Origin: Caldisericia bacterium
GTDB taxonomy: Bacteria > Caldisericota > Caldisericia > B22-G15
Assembly (NCBI GenBank): GCA_021158845.1
Contig: JAGGSY010000090.1
Span: 1 to 12,392, forward strand
Length of the DNA stretch: 12,392 nucleotides
Reading direction: 5' to 3'
Below are positions 7,307-12,392 of this stretch, piece after piece. Under the pieces are notes generated by a model that was not told the origin of the DNA, searched no databases, and saw only the letters and a list, made by a program, of their open reading frames with translations. The position numbers and the translations under genes are program-made. Each line of letters starts with the position of its first letter. Position 1 is the stretch's first letter.

Positions 7307-8743
7307 TCAAATTTCCTCCACTATTTTTATATTCCTGATATTTTTATAGAAAAGATCCAGTCTCTCTGTATGAACAGGTAATAGATTTTCTGGCTGTATC
7401 TCATTTACCATCCAGAGAATATCGGAGAAAGGGGCATGTCCTGATGCATGAAACTTTCCTAACGGAACAGGAACTCCAGATTCATCTATGTTAAAACCAT
7501 ATACAGATATATTGAAGAAATCCAACCAGTTTTTTAATCTCAACATGTCAATAGCTTGCTCCTCTGTATAAGCTTCACTTGAGGAGTAAATGTATATGCC
7601 ATCTTTTAAATCTATATCCAACAAGTTTTTAAGATTGTATATACTGAAACAAAGCACAAAATCGGAGGGGTTCTTTCCAATTTCTTCCATTCTGATGAAC
7701 TTACTTGAGTATATTTCTTTCATCCTTTTTATCCATTTTGACTTATCAGACCTCTTTTCATCCAATATAAGGAAGTCCCTGTCATCTAAGATTCCAAAAC
7801 TTTCATCTGTATCTTTTAATAAGTGCATTAAATATGCATCCTGCACAAGAACAACAAATTTTCTTTTAGAATCCTTTGCTATATCAAAGAAAGTCATTAG
7901 TCTCTCTATGTTTCGTGGACCAAAATCTACAATGATTAACTTTCCTTTATTTTTTTTAATAACATCCATAGAGGAATTATAAACATCATCCTCTGTTATC
8001 TTTTCTTTACCACTACCTGCGCGAGTCCCCTCTGTTATAAGTAAATAAGGTTTTACATTTTTTGCCCATTGAACAAGTCTTTTTGATGCTTCTTTATTCT
8101 TTCCATGAAATCTTATGTCTCCTGTATAAACAATCCATCCTCTTTCAGTTTCAATACCAAATGCAACTGCTCCAGGGATTGAATGGTCTACAGGGAAAAC
8201 TTTTATTTTTACACCATTTATCACTATCTCTCCTTCCTCTGGATAGATAAAAGTTCTCTCTTTGTGCAAGTTTCTCACACCTTCCAACTTCCCATCCTTC
8301 TCTTCCTTTATCTTCAAGAATTGAAGTTCGTTATAAAAGGTTGTCTGTCCCGTCTCTTCGTAAGCTTTTAGCATCATCTCTGTTATCCGATCAGAAACTA
8401 TGGGAATCTCTCCGGATAAAAGGGATATAAAACCTGAATGATCAAGGTGGGCATGACTGAGCAATACTGCAGAAATATTTAATTTTGGATGTTCATTAAC
8501 CTCTCTTTTAAATTCTTTTAAAATCAAATCTTCCCTATATATCCCAGAGTATTTGGGTATGAGATTCAATTTCCATAGATCAAATATGCCAGTCTTCTGC
8601 CTTGGTGATATAAATTCTTCAAAGTATTTTCCCCATTCTTTAAAATTCCTTCCAAAATCAAGAAAGAAATTTTGTTTATTTGTCTCAAGAAGAATCTTAG
8701 TTCCCCCAATGGTATTTTTGCCATCAAGAACTTTTACATACAT
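7307..8743 (-). CDS. Beta-CASP metallo-beta-lactamase ribonuclease, RNase J-like
   Basis: This is a 478-residue RNA-processing nuclease of the metallo-beta-lactamase/beta-CASP class, probably cytoplasmic. The N-terminal TIGGTKILLE and FFLDFGRNF segments match the fold's opening strands. Metal motifs follow: HAHLDH at 97-102, Asp-His-Ser at 186-188 (VDHSIPGA) and GD at 208-209 in YTGDIRFHG. The beta-CASP insert begins at ITEGTRAG (Glu238, motif A) and ends at ASGHA (His436, motif B), followed by PVHTE (His458, motif C). All metal-binding positions are present. It lacks most of the extra C-terminal domain of classical RNase J (about 550 residues), so exo- versus endonuclease activity cannot be assigned. 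The ATG has no Shine-Dalgarno and sits 9 bases after the CCA of tRNA-Leu(CAA). The gene is flanked on both sides by leucine tRNAs. Confidence 0.9.
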   Translation of the reverse strand: MYVKVLDGKNTIGGTKILLETNKQNFFLDFGRNFKEWGKYFEEFISPRQKTGIFDLWKLNLIPKYSGIYREDLILKEFKREVNEHPKLNISAVLLSHAHLDHSGFISLLSGEIPIVSDRITEMMLKAYEETGQTTFYNELQFLKIKEEKDGKLEGVRNLHKERTFIYPEEGEIVINGVKIKVFPVDHSIPGAVAFGIETERGWIVYTGDIRFHGKNKEASKRLVQWAKNVKPYLLITEGTRAGSGKEKITEDDVYNSSMDVIKKNKGKLIIVDFGPRNIERLMTFFDIAKDSKRKFVVLVQDAYLMHLLKDTDESFGILDDRDFLILDEKRSDKSKWIKRMKEIYSSKFIRMEEIGKNPSDFVLCFSIYNLKNLLDIDLKDGIYIYSSSEAYTEEQAIDMLRLKNWLDFFNISVYGFNIDESGVPVPLGKFHASGHAPFSDILWMVNEIQPENLLPVHTERLDLFYKNIRNIKIVEEI

Positions 8744-8752
8744 AAATTAAAA

Positions 8753-8840
8753 TGGTGCCGAAGGAGGGAGTCGAACCCTCATGGGAGATAACCCCAGCAG
8801 ATTTTGAGTCTGCCGCGTCTGCCAGTTCCGCCACTTCGGC
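8753..8840 (-). tRNA. tRNA-Leu, anticodon CAA, CCA encoded
   Basis: This is a type II tRNA of 88 bases including CCA. The acceptor stem GCCGAAG pairs with CTTCGGC, then discriminator A and encoded CCA (8755-8753). The anticodon arm is GCAGA-CTCAAAA-TCTGC, giving anticodon CAA, which reads UUG. A long variable arm with a GGG/CCC stem and the T arm GAGGG-TTCGACT-CCCTC are clear. The D arm is almost identical to that of the tRNA-Leu at 7208-7292. Confidence 0.98.
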
Positions 8841-8849
8841 CTATAAATA

Positions 8850-8877
8850 ATTTTATTGATTAGATTTGGTAAGTCAA
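8850..8877 (-). promoter_or_regulatory. Promoter of tRNA-Leu(CAA) and the downstream ribonuclease gene
   Basis: On the minus strand, TTGACT (8877-8872), a 16-base spacer and TAAAAT (8855-8850) are present. Transcription should start about 7 bases on, at 8843-8841, only 1-3 bases before the mature tRNA 5' end. The precursor would have almost nothing for RNase P to remove. No separate promoter is seen for the ribonuclease gene, so this one probably drives both. Confidence 0.7.
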
Positions 8878-8882
8878 CTCAT

Positions 8883-9200
8883 TCAGTCTTCAAGTTTTAC
8901 AGCGGTTCCATACGCCAAAAGTTCTGCAGCACCCTGCATAACAGAAGAAGTCATAAATCTTATATTTATAACAGCATCTGCACCAAGTTTCTCTGCCTCC
9001 TTAACCATTCTTGAAAGAGCTTGACTTCTTGATTCCTTCATTAACTCTGTATACTCCACCACCTCTCCGCCTACAAGGTTTCTTAATCCTGCAGTAAAAT
9101 CTTTTCCAAAGCTTCTTGCTCTTACAGTGTTTCCAAGAACTATTCCAAGAATCTCTTTAACTTTTTTACCTGGAACATAGTCAAATGTTGTTAAAATCAT
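8883..9200 (-). CDS. YbjQ/UPF0145 family protein
   Basis: The 105-residue product matches the small YbjQ (UPF0145) family, annotated as a putative heavy-metal-binding domain, from structures that form pentamers; the biological role is not established. Typical features are the GNTVRARSFGKDF segment, GEVVEYTELM, the helix with SRSQALSRMVKEAEKLGADAVI and the following strand NIRFMTSS. I use the ATG at 9200, spaced 5 bases from a GGAGG Shine-Dalgarno. The in-frame GTG at 9206 overlaps that Shine-Dalgarno and is unlikely to be the start. It follows the 69-residue membrane protein gene by 11 bases. No terminator is seen between its stop and the tRNA-Leu(CAA) promoter. Confidence 0.92.
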   Translation of the reverse strand: MILTTFDYVPGKKVKEILGIVLGNTVRARSFGKDFTAGLRNLVGGEVVEYTELMKESRSQALSRMVKEAEKLGADAVINIRFMTSSVMQGAAELLAYGTAVKLED

Positions 9201-9211
9201 GTTCACCTCCT

Positions 9212-9421
9212 TTAATATTTATTTATATCTTCCTCCTCTTTTTTCTTAACTTTTAATCTTTCATATATAAGACCAACAATTACCACTATTACACCACCAA
9301 ACATAAGTATAATGGCAATCTCCAGTATAGGTGGAACATTTATCTTCAAAAGATTGTAAATAAACCAACCAACTATTATGGACAAACCAGCAATGAACAT
9401 TATAAAACCCACATTTTTCAT
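9212..9421 (-). CDS. Small two-helix membrane protein, unknown function
   Basis: The product has 69 residues: two predicted membrane helices (about 5-25 and 31-53) and a highly charged tail (YERLKVKKKEEEDINKY) that probably faces the cytoplasm. I recognise no family. A long Shine-Dalgarno (GGAGGAGGTGAG) just before the ATG at 9421 strongly supports translation. It sits 14 bases after tsaD and 11 bases before the YbjQ-family gene, so it belongs to the tsaD transcript. The hydrophobic layout is like that of small membrane scaffold or regulatory proteins, but nothing more specific can be said. Confidence 0.8.
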   Translation of the reverse strand: MKNVGFIMFIAGLSIIVGWFIYNLLKINVPPILEIAIILMFGGVIVVIVGLIYERLKVKKKEEEDINKY

Positions 9422-9435
9422 ATTCTCACCTCCTC

Positions 9436-10446
9436 CTATATTCTATCACTTTTTAGGTAGGGATTTTCACCAAGTTTTAAATGGGATACAGCATCAAGTT
9501 CAAATGAAGAATAAAAACCTCTCTTTAAATACTCCTCACCAACAAGGGCAATCATCCCTCCATTATCTGTTGAGAGTTCTGGCGATGGGAAATAGAAATT
9601 AAGCCCCTTCTCCCTTCTAAACCTCTCCCTCAAGAATTTACTCGCAGAAACACCTCCAACAACTGATATATTTGTTATTCCTGTTTCTTTAGATGCAAGT
9701 TTAATTCTATCAAGGAGTTCCTCACTTATTCCTTTGAAGAGACTGGAAACCAAATCCTCAAGGACAAAATTCTTTGAGTTTATAATATTTAATGCCTGGG
9801 TTTTCATGCCTGAGAAGGAAAAAGAGAACCTTCTTTTTCTGTTTTTAAATCTTGGAAGAGTAAAATTATATCTATCGGGATTTCCCTTTAACGCCAATTT
9901 ATCTAACTCTTTCCCTGCTGGATATGGAAAACCAAGTTTCCTACCTATCTTGTCAATTATCTCTCCACATGCATCATCAAGGGTTGTTCCAATGATCTTA
10001 TATTTTAAATGACCTTGAACCAAGATGATTTCTGTGTGCCCCCCAGATATAAGAAGTGTTAAGAAGGGGAAATCCATCTTATATTCAAAAAAAATTGAGT
10101 AAATGTGACCTTCAAGGTGATTTACACCGACAAATGGTATTTTTAAAAAAAAGGAGAGAGTTTTAGCAAGCTCAGTCCCAACGAGGAGAGAACCTACAAG
10201 ACCAGGACCAAAGGTGACAGAGATTCCTTCAATATCTTTCAATTTCAATTTACCTCTTCTTAAAACCTCTTTCAATACAAAAGGAAAAAGTTCAAGATGT
10301 TTTCTTGCAGCAATTTCTGGAACCACTCCTCCATATCTAACATGGAACTCTTCAGAGGATGTTCTTACTATAGAGATTAATTTACCATTTTCTACAACTC
10401 CCATGGAGGTGTCATCACAGGAAGTCTCAATGCCTAAAATCCTCAT
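9436..10446 (-). CDS. tsaD: tRNA N6-adenosine threonylcarbamoyltransferase TsaD
   Basis: TsaD transfers the threonylcarbamoyl group to A37 of tRNAs reading ANN codons, working with TsaB and TsaE in bacteria. The 336 residues begin with the conserved MRILGIETSCDDTS. Key features are PEIAARKHLE, the metal ligands in NHLEGH (His110 and His114 in this numbering), SGGHTEI, the GEIIDKIGRKLG region, SFSFSGMKTQ, VVGGVSAS and LSTDNGGMIA. I choose the ATG at 10446 because the family usually begins here. An upstream ATG at 10464 would add six residues with no Shine-Dalgarno, and it overlaps a possible -10 element. The gene leads an operon with a small membrane protein and a YbjQ-family protein. It diverges from a secreted 5'-nucleotidase gene. 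Confidence 0.97.
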   Translation of the reverse strand: MRILGIETSCDDTSMGVVENGKLISIVRTSSEEFHVRYGGVVPEIAARKHLELFPFVLKEVLRRGKLKLKDIEGISVTFGPGLVGSLLVGTELAKTLSFFLKIPFVGVNHLEGHIYSIFFEYKMDFPFLTLLISGGHTEIILVQGHLKYKIIGTTLDDACGEIIDKIGRKLGFPYPAGKELDKLALKGNPDRYNFTLPRFKNRKRRFSFSFSGMKTQALNIINSKNFVLEDLVSSLFKGISEELLDRIKLASKETGITNISVVGGVSASKFLRERFRREKGLNFYFPSPELSTDNGGMIALVGEEYLKRGFYSSFELDAVSHLKLGENPYLKSDRI

Positions 10447-10454
10447 CAACTTAA

Positions 10455-10463
10455 AGTTTACCA
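10455..10463 (-). promoter_or_regulatory. Possible extended -10 element of tsaD
   Basis: On the minus strand TGG-TAAACT (10463-10455) resembles an extended -10 element. It is placed so that transcription would begin at or within 2 bases of the tsaD ATG at 10446, as for cdaA. The -10 hexamer matches only four of six consensus bases and no good -35 is present, so this is tentative. Confidence 0.35.
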
Positions 10464-10486
10464 TATGTTGACTAACATGATATAAT
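10458..10486 (+). promoter_or_regulatory. Promoter of the secreted 5'-nucleotidase gene
   Basis: A perfect TATAAT (10481-10486) is preceded at 17 bases by a weak -35 box, TTTACC (10458-10463). Transcription would start near 10493, leaving a leader of about 26 bases that contains the Shine-Dalgarno. TTGACT at 10468-10473 is too close to serve this -10 box. Confidence 0.6.
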
Positions 10487-10507
10487 TTTAATTAGAAAAT
10501 AAAATTT

Positions 10508-10513
10508 AGGAGG
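10508..10513 (+). promoter_or_regulatory. Shine-Dalgarno that fixes the 5'-nucleotidase start
   Basis: AGGAGG, extended to AGGAGGTGA, lies 5 bases before the ATG at 10519. The in-frame GTG at 10513 is part of this site and cannot be the start codon. Confidence 0.85.
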
Positions 10514-10518
10514 TGAGT

Positions 10519-12198
10519 ATGAAAAGAAAGAATCTGTTTAAGGGGCTGATTGTCTTAGCAATTGTGTTTTCTTTGAGTTTACTACCTGTTAAACTTTCTG
10601 TAAACACTTCCATTGCTTCTCAATCTGAGGGACCACGTCTTGTGGAAGGTTATTTGAGATATCTAACTATACTTACAACTTCAGATCTTCAGAGCCAGGT
10701 TACAGAGTTTGAGACAAAGATTAGGATTGGGGGTGAAAAGGTTAAAAAGACAGTTGGTGGAATTGCAAGGATCGGGTATCTTGTAAAAAAATTTAAAAAA
10801 TCAAGAAAGAGAGTTCTTTTTATGACATCTGGTGATGATTTTCTTGGTCCATTCTTCAGAGCATTTAAAGGAATTCCAGAAACTCTGTTCTGGGATATGA
10901 TAGCAGATGCATGGACCCCAGGAAACCATGAATTTGATCAGGGACCAGAAGTTTTTGGAGAGGCATTAAATTATGCAACAATTCCTGTCCTTTGTGCAAA
11001 TCTTGATGTGAGTGAAGAACCAGCTCTTAATGGAAAGATAAAACCATACACAATATTTGAGGTAAAGGGTTTGAAAGTGGGAGTTTTTGGACTTATTACA
11101 CCAAATGTCTCAAATATAACAAAACTTGGTGATAAAGTTAAAGTTAATAAAGACCTTGTATCAGTTTCAAAAGAGATGGTTTCTACCCTTAAAAGTGAGG
11201 GAGTTGACTTGATAGTTGCACTTACCCATATTGGAATTGATGCAGATAAAGATTTAGCATCAAAGGTAGATGGCATAGATGTAATAGTTGGTGGACATTC
11301 CCATACCCTTGTTACAGAACCAGTGGTTGTAAAAACTCCAAACGGTGGTGAAACCATAATAGTTCAGGATGGAGCAAGAGCGGCATATCTTGGAGAACTC
11401 CAGCTTGCGATAGATAAAAAGGGTGTATACGCCTATAAGTGGCGTCTTCATCTCTTAGATGAAAGTGTACCAAAGGACCCTGTTCTTGATAAGCTTGTAA
11501 CATACTTTATTAACCAGATGCCTCCTCCTGCGCCAGTAGGAGAATCCCTTGTAGACCTTGATGCAAGAAAGATCACAGTAAGAAAGAAAGAAGCAGCTAT
11601 TGGAAATCTTTTCACTGATGCCTTTAGATGGAAATTTGGAACCGATGTGGCACTAACCAATGGTGGTGGAATAAGAGGAGATAAAATCTATCCAAAGGGA
11701 GAAATAACAACAAAAACTCTCCAAGAGATGCATCCATTTGGAAATACCATTGTTCTTGTAAAGATAAAGGGAAGTGTTCTTAAACAGGCACTCGAAAGGG
11801 GTGCATCTGCACTTATAGGTCCAAATGATCCAAGAGATCCAAAGACTGTAGTTTCAGGTGCATTCCTTCAAGTCTCCGGTTTGAAATTCACCATTGATGT
11901 CAGAAAAACACCACAACAGATAGATATGGATACAGAAGAAATAGTTGTTCCTGGTGAAAGAGTTTCAGATGTTTATGTTAATGGAGAACCACTTGATATG
12001 GATAAGGAGTATACTGTTGCCATTAACAGTTGGATGGCAGGCGGTGGAGATGGTTACTTTATGTTCAAACATCTTCCAATAGATAAGAAGTACGATACAT
12101 CTATTACTATCCCTGAGGTTCTTGAAGAATACATTAGAGCTCATACTCCAATTGCACCAAAGGTTGAAGGAAGGATAACCATAGTAGGAACTGAGTAA
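10519..12198 (+). CDS. Secreted 5'-nucleotidase / UDP-sugar hydrolase family protein
   Basis: Family members dephosphorylate extracellular nucleotides or related phosphoesters. The 559 residues start with a signal peptide (basic MKRKN, then a hydrophobic core at about 8-23). A calcineurin-like metallophosphoesterase domain (about 47-300) and a C-terminal 5'-nucleotidase domain (about 345-555) follow. Metal motifs include GD at 105-106, GNHEFD at 136-141, His237 in ALTHIG and GHSH at 259-262. The C-terminal domain has LTNGGGIRG (379-387), HPFGNT (405-410) and MAGGGDGY (506-513), which bind and position the nucleotide. The first motif is odd: where the family has Asp-x-His it has Asp56-Leu-Gln58, so one metal-ligand histidine is missing. 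It may therefore have altered metal use or specificity. It is a single-gene transcript with its own promoter, Shine-Dalgarno and terminator. Confidence 0.92.
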   Translation: MKRKNLFKGLIVLAIVFSLSLLPVKLSVNTSIASQSEGPRLVEGYLRYLTILTTSDLQSQVTEFETKIRIGGEKVKKTVGGIARIGYLVKKFKKSRKRVLFMTSGDDFLGPFFRAFKGIPETLFWDMIADAWTPGNHEFDQGPEVFGEALNYATIPVLCANLDVSEEPALNGKIKPYTIFEVKGLKVGVFGLITPNVSNITKLGDKVKVNKDLVSVSKEMVSTLKSEGVDLIVALTHIGIDADKDLASKVDGIDVIVGGHSHTLVTEPVVVKTPNGGETIIVQDGARAAYLGELQLAIDKKGVYAYKWRLHLLDESVPKDPVLDKLVTYFINQMPPPAPVGESLVDLDARKITVRKKEAAIGNLFTDAFRWKFGTDVALTNGGGIRGDKIYPKGEITTKTLQEMHPFGNTIVLVKIKGSVLKQALERGASALIGPNDPRDPKTVVSGAFLQVSGLKFTIDVRKTPQQIDMDTEEIVVPGERVSDVYVNGEPLDMDKEYTVAINSWMAGGGDGYFMFKHLPIDKKYDTSITIPEVLEEYIRAHTPIAPKVEGRITIVGTE

Positions 12199-12201
12199 AT
12201 T

Positions 12202-12238
12202 AAAAAGGGGAGGAAATCCTCCCCTTTAAATATTTTTT
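12202..12238. terminator. Rho-independent terminator, probably bidirectional
   Basis: A perfect 10-bp stem, AAAGGGGAGG (12204-12213) with CCTCCCCTTT (12218-12227), has an AAAT loop and is followed by a T-rich tail ending in six T (12233-12238). On the minus strand the same hairpin is followed by TTTTTAATTT, so it should also stop rimI transcription. It begins 3 bases after the 5'-nucleotidase stop codon. Confidence 0.92.
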
Positions 12239-12392
12239 ACGATAGTATCTTTACCATATAAAGGGCATTTTCTTTATTGTCTGGATAGTATTCCTTCTTT
12301 ATCTTCTCTACCCTAAAACCAAGATTCTTATAGAGTTTTTGAGCTATAGTGTTAGATACCCTCACCTCAAGAACTACTCTCTTAACTTTCCT
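12237..12392 (-). CDS. rimI: RimI-like N-acetyltransferase (GNAT), C-terminal part only
   Basis: The last 51 residues of a frame enter from the right edge and stop at the TAA at 12239-12237. They match the end of RimI-type GNAT acetyltransferases: VLEVRVSN, AQKLYKNLGF (the acetyl-CoA-side helix and GF turn) and YYPDNKENALYMVK, closely following the family pattern LEVR-SN--A--LY---GF and YY-D--E-A--M. RimI acetylates the N-terminus of ribosomal protein bS18 in Escherichia coli. In many bacteria it neighbours the t6A genes tsaB and tsaD; here tsaD lies beyond the 5'-nucleotidase gene, on the same strand. The stop codon overlaps the T tail of the terminator used by the convergent gene. Confidence 0.9.
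   Translation of the reverse strand, partial: RKVKRVVLEVRVSNTIAQKLYKNLGFRVEKIKKEYYPDNKENALYMVKILS

Noticed and set aside
7590..7982. 130-residue plus-strand open frame inside the ribonuclease gene.
   Set aside because: It is antisense to a clearly conserved beta-CASP domain and has Ser/Phe/Leu-rich composition typical of a shadow frame.
10468..10486. TTGACT with TATAAT as one promoter.
   Set aside because: The spacer is only 7 bases, far too short for a sigma-70-type promoter.
10513..10518. GTG start for the 5'-nucleotidase.
   Set aside because: The GTG is part of the Shine-Dalgarno AGGAGGTGA; the ATG at 10519 is correctly spaced.
10971..11357. 128-residue minus-strand open frame inside the 5'-nucleotidase gene.
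   Set aside because: It is antisense to the conserved metallophosphoesterase domain; Thr/Ser/Pro-rich low-complexity composition and no ribosome site.
1..12392. Defence system, toxin-antitoxin pair, prophage or CRISPR array.
   Set aside because: No repeats, integrase, transposase, nuclease-toxin pair or spacer pattern is present; the beta-CASP protein is a housekeeping-type RNA-processing nuclease.

Overview
The window is a compact, AT-rich bacterial chromosome segment with no gene-free stretch longer than about 90 bases. No phage, transposon or CRISPR sequence is visible. The genes are core bacterial ones: NAD+-dependent DNA ligase, CdaA diadenylate cyclase, TsaD, RimI and two type II leucine tRNAs with encoded CCA. 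The proteins are rich in Lys, Glu and Ile, and gene overlaps are common, which resembles low-GC anaerobic and often thermophilic lineages. I cannot assign a phylum from the sequence alone.

Left block, minus strand, 4248 down to 1: cdaA, a YbbR/CdaR-like gene, ligA and a truncated gene for a secreted protein form one operon. Each gene overlaps the next by 4 or 8 bases. The operon starts from a promoter placed so close to the cdaA start codon that the mRNA should be essentially leaderless. A divergent promoter directly behind it drives a HAD-family phosphatase gene (4331-4993, plus), again with the predicted transcription start at the ATG.

Middle block, minus strand, 8840 down to 4995: tRNA-Leu(CAA), a beta-CASP metallo-beta-lactamase ribonuclease gene (RNase J-like), tRNA-Leu(CAG), an alanyl-tRNA editing protein, a calcineurin-like phosphoesterase and a small membrane protein. 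Both tRNAs end in CCA only 8-9 bases before the start codon of the next protein gene, and neither of those genes has a Shine-Dalgarno sequence. The arrangement suggests that tRNA 3' processing generates nearly leaderless mRNAs. This is the most unusual feature of the window.

Right block: tsaD, a 69-residue membrane protein and a YbjQ/UPF0145 protein run on the minus strand (10446 down to 8883). A secreted 5'-nucleotidase-family gene (10519-12198) runs on the plus strand. It ends at a strong, probably bidirectional terminator shared with the 3' end of a truncated rimI gene on the minus strand. Genes inside operons carry good Shine-Dalgarno sites, whereas the transcript-first genes cdaA and the HAD gene, and perhaps tsaD, appear leaderless. 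The secreted nucleotidase is the exception and has a canonical leader.
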